Shown here: in pieces, positions 29,172 through 40,494 of the stretch
Layout: each line of letters starts with the position of its first letter
How positions within the stretch are numbered: the first letter of the stretch is position 1
Made by a program: the position numbers and the translations under genes
Notes under the pieces: model-generated
Databases searched by the model: none
Told to the model about the DNA's origin: nothing
What the model saw: only the letters and a program-made list of their open reading frames with translations
NCBI GenBank assembly: GCA_016719945.1
Contig: JADJYE010000006.1
Span: forward strand, 124,001 to 188,000
Reading direction: 5' to 3'
Length of the DNA: 64,000 bases
Origin: Polyangiaceae bacterium
GTDB lineage: Bacteria; Myxococcota_A; Polyangia; Polyangiales; Polyangiaceae

Positions 29172-30841
29172 TGTTGAGCCCTCCGCGCCGCGTTGCCGCC
29201 GTGGTGCTCCCGCGGCTCGCGACCGAGCTCGTGCGTGCGCGCGGCGGTGAGCCGCTGCGACCGCTCGCGGTCGTCCTGTCGAGCGCGTCGATGGAAGAGA
29301 GCTCGGCGGCGGCGATCGTCGACGCCGTCGATGAACGCGCGGCCGCGCTGGGCGTCCGCCCGGGGATGCGCGTCTCCGAGGCGATGGCGCGCTCCGCCGA
29401 GGTCACCTTCGCGACGCTCGCCCACGAAGAGCTCGACGCGGCCCTCGGCGCCGTCGCGGAGGTCGCGATGTCGTTCGGCGCGGTCGTCGAGATCGACGCC
29501 GCCTCGCGGGACACGATCTGGGTCGATGTGACGGGCGTCGCGCATCTCTTCGGCGGTGAGCACTCGCTCCGAGAGGCGATGGTCGAGCGCGTCGCTGCCC
29601 TGGGCCTGTGCGTGGAGGTCGCCGTCTCCGAGGGCCCGTTCTTCGCTCAAGCCCTCGCGCGCTACGGCCGCCTGCACCCCGAGGCGCCGCGCGTCGTCCC
29701 CGCCGGAGAGGTCCGGCGCGCACTGGGCCGGCTCCCTGTCGCAGCGCTCGGTCTCGGGGCCGAAGGGGTCGCGTTCTTCGAGCGGCTCGGGGTGCGCGAT
29801 CTCGCCGGTCTCGCTCGCATCGATCGCGCCCAGCTCGCGTCGCGGCTCGCAGGGCTCATCCCTCCGGCGCGCGCGGCGTCTCCACGCGACGCGAAGGAGG
29901 TCCTCGGCTGGCTCGACGGCATCGATGCTAGGCCGCTCGTGCCCTACGAGCCGCCCTCGGTGCTCGTCGAGCAGGTCTCGTTCGAGGACGGCGTCGAGGC
30001 GGCGCCCCAGCTCCTCTTCGCCGTCCGCGGGCTCGCGTCGCGCCTGTCGGCGCGGCTCACCGGACGCCGCCAGGCCACCAACCGCGTCGAGGTCATCCTC
30101 GGCTACGACCGCAGCATCTTCACGCTGCGGTCCCGCGAGGCGCGTCCGGGCGAGCCGGCCTTGTCGCCGAGCCGGGTGATGGGCTTCGAGCTACCCGCGC
30201 CCCTGTCTCACACGGACGATATCTTCCGCGCGGTGAAGGCGAAGGTCGAGGTGACCGAGCTCGCCGCCCCCGTCGTGCGCCTCGAGATCCGCCTGAGCCG
30301 GGTCGTCCGCGCGCCAGAGATCCAGCTCGATCTGTCGCGCGACGTCTCGGTCAGCCCCGACGCGCTGCCCGCGCTCTTGTCGGAGCTGTCGGCCGAGCTC
30401 GGCGAGGGATGCGTCGGCGTCTTGAGCTCGGTCGACGACCACCGACCCGAGCGGCGCACCGCCCTCATCGGCGTCCACGAGGCAGCGGCCGACCGCCGCC
30501 GCCGCGCGCAGGGCTCGCTCTTCGAGCCCGCGCCGCTCTCGGCCTCCGAGCCTGCGCGGCTGCTCCCCGAGCCCGCGTGGGTCGGCAGCGCGCTCGAGGG
30601 CGAGCGCCGCGTCCCCGCGCTGCATCCGGGCCAGATCGTGCTCGTCGGTGGAGAGGGCTACGTCGTGCAGCGGGTCGAGTTCGATCGTCGCCTCACGGGC
30701 GTCGGGTGGTGGACCGACGGCGTCGCGAGCCGCGACTATTTGCGCGTCACGCTCTCGTCGAGCCACACGTCCTCGGCGGAGGCGTGGGTCTACGCCGATC
30801 GGCGGACGGGCGAGGTCTTCTTGCAAGGGTGGTGGGAGTAG
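29171..30841 (+). CDS. imuB: ImuB, Y-family polymerase-like mutasome protein
   Basis: 556 residues. The N-terminus is a Y-family (DinB/UmuC-like) palm (VAAVVLPRLATELVRARGGEP), followed by helix-hairpin-helix (LGVRDLAGLARI) and little-finger regions, with an ImuB-type C-terminal extension. ImuB proteins lack the full set of catalytic acidic residues and act as the hub linking ImuA, the beta clamp and DnaE2. Here the usual metal-binding Asp positions are also not obvious (VLPRLA in place of the typical DxD-bearing strand). Translationally coupled to imuA. Confidence 0.85.
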   Translation: MLSPPRRVAAVVLPRLATELVRARGGEPLRPLAVVLSSASMEESSAAAIVDAVDERAAALGVRPGMRVSEAMARSAEVTFATLAHEELDAALGAVAEVAMSFGAVVEIDAASRDTIWVDVTGVAHLFGGEHSLREAMVERVAALGLCVEVAVSEGPFFAQALARYGRLHPEAPRVVPAGEVRRALGRLPVAALGLGAEGVAFFERLGVRDLAGLARIDRAQLASRLAGLIPPARAASPRDAKEVLGWLDGIDARPLVPYEPPSVLVEQVSFEDGVEAAPQLLFAVRGLASRLSARLTGRRQATNRVEVILGYDRSIFTLRSREARPGEPALSPSRVMGFELPAPLSHTDDIFRAVKAKVEVTELAAPVVRLEIRLSRVVRAPEIQLDLSRDVSVSPDALPALLSELSAELGEGCVGVLSSVDDHRPERRTALIGVHEAAADRRRRAQGSLFEPAPLSASEPARLLPEPAWVGSALEGERRVPALHPGQIVLVGGEGYVVQRVEFDRRLTGVGWWTDGVASRDYLRVTLSSSHTSSAEAWVYADRRTGEVFLQGWWE

Positions 30842-30847
30842 CGGCGC

Positions 30848-31606
30848 TCAGTCTTTGTAGCCGGGGCTCACGCGATCGAGCCTCCGGATCAGCGCAGGCC
30901 ACACCAGGAAGTCCGCCGCCGCCGCCCCCATCCGCCCGATCATCATGTTCTTCTCGACGACCGCAGGCTCGACCGGGTGGGTGCTGCGGCCCTCGCCGCA
31001 CTGCGAGAGCGTGCGCACCTGCATCGTGCAGGCGCGCTCGAGCAGGTACATGCGCGTGAACGCGATGGCGACCGACTCCCCGAGCGTCAACGTGCCGTGG
31101 TTACGCAAGAGCAGCGCGTTCTTCTCGCCGAGGTCCTTCTGCAGTCGCGGCTTCTCGGCGTGGTCGAACGCGACGCCCTCGTAGTCGTGGTAGGCGAGAT
31201 CTCCTAGGACGAGGTGCGCCGTCTGGTTCAACGGCAACAGGCCCTCCTTGAGGCTCGAGACCGCCGTGCCGTCGGGCGTGTGCAGGTGGAGCACCGCCTT
31301 GGCGTCCGGGCGAGCCTCGTGGACCGCCGAATGGATGGTGAAGCCCGCTGGGTTCACGGGGTAGCCGGTGTCGAGGACGACGTTCGCGCTCAGGTCGACC
31401 TTCACCAGGCTCGAGGCGGTGATCTCCTCGAACAGCATCCCGTAGGGGTTGATCAGGAAGTGATGCTCCGGGCCCGGCACGCGCGCAGAGATGTGCGTGA
31501 AGACGAGGTCGGTCCACCCGAAGTCCGCGACGAGGCGATACGCCGCCGCCAGATCGACGCGGACCTTCCACTCATCGGCCGACACTTGCTCGCGGAGGTT
31601 CCCCAT
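30848..31606 (-). CDS. Class II aldolase/adducin-family protein
   Basis: 252 residues. The Zn-binding motif is HLHTPDGTAVS (HxH) with a later His in RNHGTLTLG. The N-terminal ITASSLVKVDL and FTHISARVPG segments are typical of the adducin/aldolase II family. Members include L-fuculose-phosphate aldolase and many enzymes of unknown substrate. This one is in the 'decarboxylase-like/putative aldolase' size range. It converges on imuB with a 6-base gap. Catalysis is likely; the substrate cannot be predicted. Confidence 0.85.
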   Translation of the reverse strand: MGNLREQVSADEWKVRVDLAAAYRLVADFGWTDLVFTHISARVPGPEHHFLINPYGMLFEEITASSLVKVDLSANVVLDTGYPVNPAGFTIHSAVHEARPDAKAVLHLHTPDGTAVSSLKEGLLPLNQTAHLVLGDLAYHDYEGVAFDHAEKPRLQKDLGEKNALLLRNHGTLTLGESVAIAFTRMYLLERACTMQVRTLSQCGEGRSTHPVEPAVVEKNMMIGRMGAAAADFLVWPALIRRLDRVSPGYKD

Positions 31607-31629
31607 GCCCGCGACGATACCCTACTGCG

Positions 31630-32067
31630 TCAGCCGCCGGTCACGACGAAACCTGCGGCGCGCAGCCGCGCGACGAAGTCGTCGGTGGAGCTCGAGCTCA
31701 TGAGCAGCCCACGGGCTTCGCTGCAGCCGAGCGGATCCCCGCCGCACGAGGCGCCGAGGAACGGGTGTTTGGCGGGTGCCTGGCCCGGCGGCGGAGGGGG
31801 GGCGTTCGTGTCGACGAGGATCCCAGGGCCGTCGGTGATGTCGAGCTGAGCTTGCCCGCGCACGGCGACGAACCTGCGACCCGCGACCGTCGACTGCGCG
31901 GTCGGTGCAGCTTTCGCCGCCAACCCTCCGGCGACCTGCGGCGCCGGTCGGTTGGGGGCCGCGCCCATACACGCCGTCAGCGATAGGGCTGCGGCGATCG
32001 CGGACGCGGCGAGGCTCGCGCGCTTGCGCGCGGTGAGCTGCGCGGGCGGCACGTCGGGCAGGAGCAC
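31630..32067 (-). CDS. Small lipoprotein
   Basis: 145 residues: basic N-terminus, hydrophobic segment and lipobox SLTAC, then an Ala/Pro-rich region with a PPPPPG stretch and two cysteines near GASCGGDPLGCSEA. No recognisable domain. It lies 12 bases downstream of another small Gly-rich lipoprotein-like gene on the same strand and is probably co-transcribed. Confidence 0.6.
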   Translation of the reverse strand: MLLPDVPPAQLTARKRASLAASAIAAALSLTACMGAAPNRPAPQVAGGLAAKAAPTAQSTVAGRRFVAVRGQAQLDITDGPGILVDTNAPPPPPGQAPAKHPFLGASCGGDPLGCSEARGLLMSSSSTDDFVARLRAAGFVVTGG

Positions 32068-32079
32068 GACGCGAGCGCG

Positions 32080-32394
32080 TTAGCCAGCGCCGCCGGTGCC
32101 GCCGGTGCCGCCGGTGCCGCCGGTGCCACCGAGCCCACCCGTTCCGCCGCCTTCGCCTCCGCCGCCGAGCGGCGCCGTCAAGCAGGCCTGCGCGCCGCCC
32201 TGGCCACCTTGCCCGCCGCCGCCGGGGGGCGGCATGTCGAGGCACGGCTGCGGCTCCCCGCCCTGTCCGCCGTCGTCGGCGACGTCGTCGCCGCAGGCTT
32301 GGATACCTCCAGGAGCGATCGCGAGCCCGGCGAGGGCGGTAGCGATGAACCGAGCGCGGCGGGCCAAGATGGACGAGCGATCGTCTTCTCCCAT
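32080..32394 (-). CDS. Small Gly-rich exported protein
   Basis: 104 residues from ATG 32394. Twin-arginine-like RRARF precedes a hydrophobic segment (IATALAGLAIAPGG), then an Asp/Gly-rich body with spaced cysteines (CGDD, CLDMP, ACLTAP) ends in five GGT/GGL triplets. The Gly-Gly-Thr tail is encoded by a tandem 9-base repeat. It looks exported, possibly by Tat. No known domain. Confidence 0.55.
   Translation of the reverse strand: MGEDDRSSILARRARFIATALAGLAIAPGGIQACGDDVADDGGQGGEPQPCLDMPPPGGGGQGGQGGAQACLTAPLGGGGEGGGTGGLGGTGGTGGTGGTGGAG
32089..32124. repeat. Tandem 9-bp repeat (GCCGCCGGT x4)
   Basis: Four exact copies encode Gly-Gly-Thr units at the C-terminus of the small Gly-rich protein on the minus strand. 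It keeps frame on expansion or contraction, so it could vary in copy number. Confidence 0.8.
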
Positions 32395-32483
32395 GGACGA
32401 GAAGCTTACCCCGACTGAGCCCGAGGCGACGACCCTCACCTGCTCGGTTCGTCGCCGGACGGGTGCGTGGCGTTGGGTCCACC

Positions 32484-32503
32484 CTGTTGGGGGGAGCCAA
32501 CAG
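32484..32503. other. 7-bp hairpin in the intergenic region before the glutaredoxin gene
   Basis: CTGTTGG, loop GGGGAG, CCAACAG. The 217-base gap 32395-32611 separates divergent genes and should hold both promoters. I cannot place -35/-10 elements. The patch GCGAAAATCATGTAGAAAAG at about 32540 is the most AT-rich part. The hairpin's role is unknown. Confidence 0.35.
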
Positions 32504-32611
32504 TGTTGGTTCGGGCCCCGGCCTCGCCGGTCGTTCTTGCGGCGAAAATCATGTAGAAAAGAGGGGTAGCCCCGCCACATCTCGTGGCCCGACGGTTGCA
32601 CAACGGAGGGC

Positions 32612-33232
32612 ATGAGGATGCTCGACAGCTCGGATCTCGGCGCCCCGCTCCCCTTCGAGGTCGACCGCGTGGTCACGCCCAGCACCGCGCCCCCTCAGCT
32701 TGGCTATGCCCCCGTGGCAGTGCAGACGTGGCGGCGCTGCCACGTCGACGGGCTGCAGCTCGACGAGTACGGCGACTGTCACCGCTGCCAGGCCGAGCGC
32801 GCCCACAAGGCCGAGACGGCGTCGCGCCGCGCGTTCATCACGCTCATGGCGCTCGTCGCTTCGCTCGCCGTCCTCGTCGGGCTCTTCTTCGCGTGGCGGC
32901 ACTACGAGTCGACCGCGCAGCAACGCACCGCCGCCGCGATCACCAAGGCCAACGGCAACAAGGTCGTCGTCTACACGACGCAGAGCTGCCCCGCCTGCAC
33001 GATGGCCCGCAATCACCTCGACGCGAAGGGCATCCCCTACGTCGAGCGCCGCCTCGACGCCGACTACACGGCGATGCCCGAGCTCGAGTCGCTCGAGGTG
33101 CGCGTCCTCGTCCCCACCTTCGTCGTCGGCAATGAGGTGATGCAGGGGTTCGATCCGAGCGGCATGACGCTGGCCCGCGCGATGGCGAAGCACAACGTTC
33201 CTCACGGCAAGCCCGCCCCCGCCACGTTCTGA
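32612..33232 (+). CDS. Membrane-anchored glutaredoxin-like protein
   Basis: 206 residues. The N-terminal part holds a CxxC-type pair of motifs (RRCHVDGLQ and CHRC), possibly metal-binding. One membrane helix (about 73-95) follows, and a glutaredoxin/thioredoxin fold at about 115-195 has the redox motif CPAC in TTQSCPACTMARNHL and cis-Pro in VPTFVVGNEV. It would perform thiol-disulfide exchange next to the membrane. ATG 32612 has GGAGGGC upstream. Confidence 0.82.
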   Translation: MRMLDSSDLGAPLPFEVDRVVTPSTAPPQLGYAPVAVQTWRRCHVDGLQLDEYGDCHRCQAERAHKAETASRRAFITLMALVASLAVLVGLFFAWRHYESTAQQRTAAAITKANGNKVVVYTTQSCPACTMARNHLDAKGIPYVERRLDADYTAMPELESLEVRVLVPTFVVGNEVMQGFDPSGMTLARAMAKHNVPHGKPAPATF

Positions 33233-33319
33233 GTCGCCCCCTTCTCGCGCGGCTGCCGCGATCGTGGAGCCACGCAGTTCGCCGACGCGCTCGACGGACG
33301 CCGCGGCTATGTTTCCCAC

Positions 33320-34630
33320 ATGGCGGACCCGACCCAAGTCGGCGGCTCACGGCGCGGCCTCGAGCCGGTCACGCGTCTGAGCGTCGCGGTGGCCCGGGGG
33401 CCCGACGCGGGGGCCTTCGTCGAGCCCGAGCCCGGCGACTCCGCGAGCATCGGGACGGCCACCGACAACGACCTGAAGCTGCAAGACCCGACGGTCAGTC
33501 GCTACCACCTCGACATCTCCCCGACGCGAGAGGGGATCCGCGTCGTCGACCTGGGGAGCACGAACGGCACGTTCCTCGGGGCTGTTCGGCTCACGGCCGC
33601 GACCGTCCCGCGAGGGACGCAGCTGCGCGTCGGCGACACGGTCCTCATCCTCGACGCAGCCTCAGGCGAAGCCGGGGCGCGCCCCTCCGTCGAGGCCCTG
33701 CCGGGGATGGTGATCGCGAGCGACGCGATGCGTGAGGTCGCGCGGCGCGTGCGAGCCGTGGCGGCCCTCACCGCTCCGGTGCTGGTTCAGGGCGAGACGG
33801 GCACCGGCAAGGAGCTGGTCACGCGCGCGATCCACGATCTTGGGCCTTCTCGAGCAGGTCCGTTCATCGTCGTCGACTGCGGGGCGCTGCCCGCGGCGCT
33901 GCTCGAGTCCGAGCTGTTCGGCCACGAGAAGGGCGCGTTCACCGGCGCGGAGCGGGCGCGCGCGGGGGCCTTCGAACGAGCGGACGGAGGGACGCTCTTC
34001 CTCGACGAGGTGGGGGAGCTCCCGCTCATCGCGCAGGCCGCCCTGCTGGGGGTGCTCGAGCGTCGCCGCTTCCGTCGGGTCGGAGGAGATCGCGAACACT
34101 CGGTCACCGTCCGCGTCCTGTCCGCCACGCACCGAGATCTGCGTCAGGAGGTCAACCGCGGAGGCTTCCGCGCCGATCTCTACTACCGCCTCGCCGGCGC
34201 TCGGATCGTCGTGCCGCCGCTGCGCGAGCGGCCAGGCGAGATCCCCTTGCTCGCCCGTCACTTCGCCCGCGAGGTGACGGGCGTCGAGGGCTCGCTCGAC
34301 GACTCCGTCCTCGACGCGTTCGCGCTCCAGAGCTGGCCTGGCAACGTGAGGGAGCTGTGTCGCGCGGTCGAGCAGGTCATCGCGTTCGGCCCCTCCGAGC
34401 TCGCCGCGCTGTCGGACGTGCGCCCCAGCGCCGCGCCGCCGAGCCCGCTCGCCTTCGCCCCGCTCGAGCGGTATCGAGACGCGAAGGCAGCTGCCATCGC
34501 GGAGTTCGATCGGGCGTACCTCACGCGGCTGCTCAGCGAGTCGGCGAACAACGTCTCCGAGGCGGCGCGCCGCGGGCGCATGGACCGGCCGTATTTGATC
34601 GAGCTGCTCAAGCGCTATGGCCTGAAGTGA
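33320..34630 (+). CDS. FHA-domain sigma54-dependent transcription activator
   Basis: 436 residues. An FHA domain (about 25-105; SRYHLDI, GSTNGTFLG) reads phosphothreonine. A sigma54-interacting AAA+ domain (about 130-360) has Walker A GETGTGKE, the sigma54 contact loop GAFTGA and Walker B GGTLFLDEVGEL. A Fis-type helix-turn-helix closes the protein (NNVSEAARRGRMDRPYLIELL). It activates sigma54 promoters, with input probably from a Ser/Thr kinase through FHA. It is convergent with a kinase gene ending at 34677, a plausible partner. FHA-type enhancer-binding proteins are typical of Myxococcota. Confidence 0.93.
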   Translation: MADPTQVGGSRRGLEPVTRLSVAVARGPDAGAFVEPEPGDSASIGTATDNDLKLQDPTVSRYHLDISPTREGIRVVDLGSTNGTFLGAVRLTAATVPRGTQLRVGDTVLILDAASGEAGARPSVEALPGMVIASDAMREVARRVRAVAALTAPVLVQGETGTGKELVTRAIHDLGPSRAGPFIVVDCGALPAALLESELFGHEKGAFTGAERARAGAFERADGGTLFLDEVGELPLIAQAALLGVLERRRFRRVGGDREHSVTVRVLSATHRDLRQEVNRGGFRADLYYRLAGARIVVPPLRERPGEIPLLARHFAREVTGVEGSLDDSVLDAFALQSWPGNVRELCRAVEQVIAFGPSELAALSDVRPSAAPPSPLAFAPLERYRDAKAAAIAEFDRAYLTRLLSESANNVSEAARRGRMDRPYLIELLKRYGLK

Positions 34631-34676
34631 TGGGCTGCTCGCAGCTGGGCGCTCGCCGGCCACCGCCCGCGCGAGC

Positions 34677-36011
34677 TCAGCGCTTCTTCCTCGCGATGTA
34701 CGCAGCGAAGCCGAAGAGCGAGAGCGCCCCGAGCGCTGCCAGGAAATACGAGCTGACGCGGAAGAACACCGCGCAGACGAGGAGCACGAAGAGCGCGTAG
34801 CCGGCGATGCGCTTCGACACTCCGCTCGGGATGCTCTCGAGGAAGCCGCGCTCGCGGGGAGGGCCGAGCGGGACGGCCCCCGGAGCTTGGAGCGGAGCGG
34901 GCCCGTAGCTCGGGGCTCCGTAGGGGCCGTGCGGAGGATGTTGCGGCGGGTGAGCCGGCTGACCGTAGGAGGCAGGCCAGGAGCTCGGCGGCGCCGCGCG
35001 GGCGGAGAGCGGCGCGCCACGCTCCAGATCGACCTCCAGCGAGAGCGGCGCAGGCTGCTCCGAGCGCGGCTCGGCCCGCGGCGGCGCGCTCGGGAGCTCG
35101 AGCTCGAGGGGGAAGGGGGCTGGCGTGGCCGTGGGCTCGGCGTCCGCGCCGACGGCGGCGAGGATCGCAGCGCGCGCGGCGGCCGCGTCGCGCGGCCGGT
35201 CCGCGCGCGACTTCGCGAGCAGCCCCTTCACCACCGCGTTGAGCCGCGCGTGCTCCTTCGAATGCCCTGCGTTCGGGAGGTCGGGGGGCGGGGCGGTGAG
35301 GTGGGCGTGGATGAGGGACGCAGCCGTGTCTTGGAGGAACGGGAGCCGGCCGCTGAGCATCTGGTAGAGCATCACCCCGAGCGCGTAGAGATCAGCCCGA
35401 CCATCGAGCGTTCCTCCCTTGATCTGCTCGGGCGCCATGTACGCGAACGTCCCCACGAGCATGCCCGGATCGGTCTCGATGGTGGATCCGTCGACGCGCT
35501 TCGCGATGCCGAAGTCGATGACCTTGGTCGTCGTGTCGGCGCTCGCCGTGCCCTCGGCGAGGAAGACATTGCTCGGCTTGATGTCGCGGTGGACCATCCC
35601 GAGCGCGTGGGACGCCGCGAGCCCGCCGCAGATCTCGGCAGCGATGTGGGCCGCAGCGCGAGGCGCGAGCGCCTTGTCGCGCCGCAGCCGCTGCTCGAGC
35701 GTCTCGCCGGCGAGCAGCTCCATGCACAGGAAGGTGTCGGTCCCGTCTTGGCCGGTCTCGTAGACCGTGACGACGTTCGGGTGGCGTATCTGCGCGGTCT
35801 TGCGCGCCTCCGAGAGGAAGCGGTCCTTCCCGTTCGGATCGAGGAGCAGCTTGAGCGCGACCTCGCGGCCTTCGGCGAGATCGCGCGCGCGGTGGACGAC
35901 CGCCATGCCGCCGCGGCCGAGCTCGCCCTCGAGCTCATAGCGGCCGGCGAGCACGCGGCGATGGCTCGCCCCGTGACCACTCGAGCTCGCTTCGAGCTTG
36001 GGGTCGCTCAT
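34677..36011 (-). CDS. Eukaryotic-type Ser/Thr protein kinase with C-terminal membrane anchor
   Basis: 444 residues from ATG 36011. The kinase domain is at about 20-290 with GRGGMAVVHRA, HRDIKPSN, DFGIAKR and YMAPEQ, all canonical. A Pro/Ala/Gly-rich linker (about 295-395) leads to two hydrophobic helices near the C-terminus (YALFVLLVCAVFF and SSYFLAALGALSL), so the kinase is anchored facing the cytoplasm without a large outer domain. It is divergent, by 98 bases, from a Pro-rich membrane protein with repeated Thr-Met motifs that may be a substrate, and is convergent with the FHA-sigma54 activator. Confidence 0.92.
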   Translation of the reverse strand: MSDPKLEASSSGHGASHRRVLAGRYELEGELGRGGMAVVHRARDLAEGREVALKLLLDPNGKDRFLSEARKTAQIRHPNVVTVYETGQDGTDTFLCMELLAGETLEQRLRRDKALAPRAAAHIAAEICGGLAASHALGMVHRDIKPSNVFLAEGTASADTTTKVIDFGIAKRVDGSTIETDPGMLVGTFAYMAPEQIKGGTLDGRADLYALGVMLYQMLSGRLPFLQDTAASLIHAHLTAPPPDLPNAGHSKEHARLNAVVKGLLAKSRADRPRDAAAARAAILAAVGADAEPTATPAPFPLELELPSAPPRAEPRSEQPAPLSLEVDLERGAPLSARAAPPSSWPASYGQPAHPPQHPPHGPYGAPSYGPAPLQAPGAVPLGPPRERGFLESIPSGVSKRIAGYALFVLLVCAVFFRVSSYFLAALGALSLFGFAAYIARKKR

Positions 36012-36109
36012 GTAGAGGTCCGAGATCGTAGACCTGTCGTGCCGTGACGGCATCGATCTACGGCAGGTCTTCGCCACGCCCGGCCGGGACGTGGTATCCC
36101 TTGGGCCGT

Positions 36110-37222
36110 ATGGGGAACGGTTGGGATCCGTCGCGCCCGGGCTGGGGTAACCCACCTCCGGGGGGGCCGTTTGGGCCCGCGCCAGGCGCGCCTGCGCCGC
36201 GGCAGACCCCCTCGCCGTTTCAGGCGCCCCACGCCCCTGCTCCGCCGAACGGCGGCGCTCCACCGCCCGCGCAGAACTACGGCACGATGATGATGCCCGC
36301 GATCGACGGGCCTCCCGGTGCGCCACCCCCTGCACCTCCACCGCCGAACAAGTTCGCGGGGACGATGGTGATGGAGACGCCCATGCCTCCGGTGGGTGGT
36401 GGGCATCCGCCTGCGCCGCCGCCGCCTGCGCCGCCGCCTCCCTCGCCGTTTGGGGGGCACGCCTTTCCTCCGGGTGGGCCGATGTCCCAACAGCCGGACA
36501 GCGACCGCGAAGACCGCACCATGCTGGCGCCCAACATGGGGCCCGGCATGCCTCCGCCGATGACGATGCAGACGATGATCGGGGCTCCGCTAGGGGGCCC
36601 GCCGATCGATCGCGACAGCGCCTTCGAGGGCGGAGGGCGCACCATGATGGCGTCGTTCCCCGAGATGAGCGCGAGCATGGGGCTCGGGTCGATGGGCGGG
36701 GCGCAGCCCGAGCCGATCCGCATTCAAGCCTTCGTCGACCCGTCGGCGAGCCCGCCGGCGCCCGCCGGCCCGCCCGCTCCCGCCGCGCAATACGCGGCGA
36801 TGGTCAACGCCGCGATGGCCGCTCAGCCAGCGCCCAAGCGAACGCCGTGGGGCCTGATCATCGGGGTCATCTTGCTCGTCGGCCTGGCCGTCGGGTGCGG
36901 CGTCTACTTCCTCACGCGCGGCTCGAGCGAGGTCGAGGACGAGACGATCTCGATCCCCACCGCTCGCGAGACCGCCGAGGCCGAAGAGAAGAGCGACGCG
37001 AAGGCGACGAGCGACGCCTCCTCCGCGCCGGCCTCGACCGCGACCACGACGGCCTCCGCCTCGGCCGCTGCGCCCCCCCACCCCAACCCCCAGCCCCTGC
37101 TCACGGCGAGGCCCAAGCCCGCGCCGACCGGCGACCCCAAGCCCGCGCCCACGAGCAAGTCGACCTCCGAGCCGGGCGGCGGCTTCATCAAGCCAAAGAA
37201 CAAGCCCGCCCCCAAGGAGTGA
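36110..37222 (+). CDS. Pro-rich single-pass membrane protein with repeated Thr-Met motifs
   Basis: 370 residues from ATG 36110. The cytoplasmic-side half (1-245) is Pro/Gly/Ala-rich and contains five short sites of the same type: YGTMMMP, AGTMVME, DRTMLAP, MQTMIGA, GRTMMAS. One membrane helix follows (about 247-268; GLIIGVILLVGLAVGCGVYF), then an Asp/Glu patch and an Ala/Thr/Pro-rich outer tail. No enzyme domain. The repeated Thr sites next to a divergent Ser/Thr kinase suggest phosphorylation targets or FHA-binding sites. This is inference from context. Confidence 0.68.
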   Translation: MGNGWDPSRPGWGNPPPGGPFGPAPGAPAPRQTPSPFQAPHAPAPPNGGAPPPAQNYGTMMMPAIDGPPGAPPPAPPPPNKFAGTMVMETPMPPVGGGHPPAPPPPAPPPPSPFGGHAFPPGGPMSQQPDSDREDRTMLAPNMGPGMPPPMTMQTMIGAPLGGPPIDRDSAFEGGGRTMMASFPEMSASMGLGSMGGAQPEPIRIQAFVDPSASPPAPAGPPAPAAQYAAMVNAAMAAQPAPKRTPWGLIIGVILLVGLAVGCGVYFLTRGSSEVEDETISIPTARETAEAEEKSDAKATSDASSAPASTATTTASASAAAPPHPNPQPLLTARPKPAPTGDPKPAPTSKSTSEPGGGFIKPKNKPAPKE

Positions 37223-37250
37223 GCCTTGGCGCCCGCGCTCCAGCCTGGCA

Positions 37251-37266
37251 CTGATATGATGTTCAG

Positions 37267-37267
<1 letters not shown>
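37251..37267 (+). promoter_or_regulatory. Predicted LexA (SOS) box of dnaE2
   Basis: CTGATATGATGTTCAGG overlaps the first base of the dnaE2 GTG start. It shares CTGxTAxxxTGTTCAG with the element before imuA (28358-28374). LexA here would block transcription start or initiation directly. Confidence 0.6.
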
Positions 37268-40442
<3,175 letters not shown>

Positions 40443-40494
40443 GCGCCGCGACAAGGTGAGGAAGCTTACGCACCCTTCTGCGTACCAACGCGCG

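Noticed and set aside
32089..32124. Short-spaced repeats as a CRISPR-like array
   Set aside because: The 9-base units are contiguous and encode Gly-Gly-Thr; there are no spacers.
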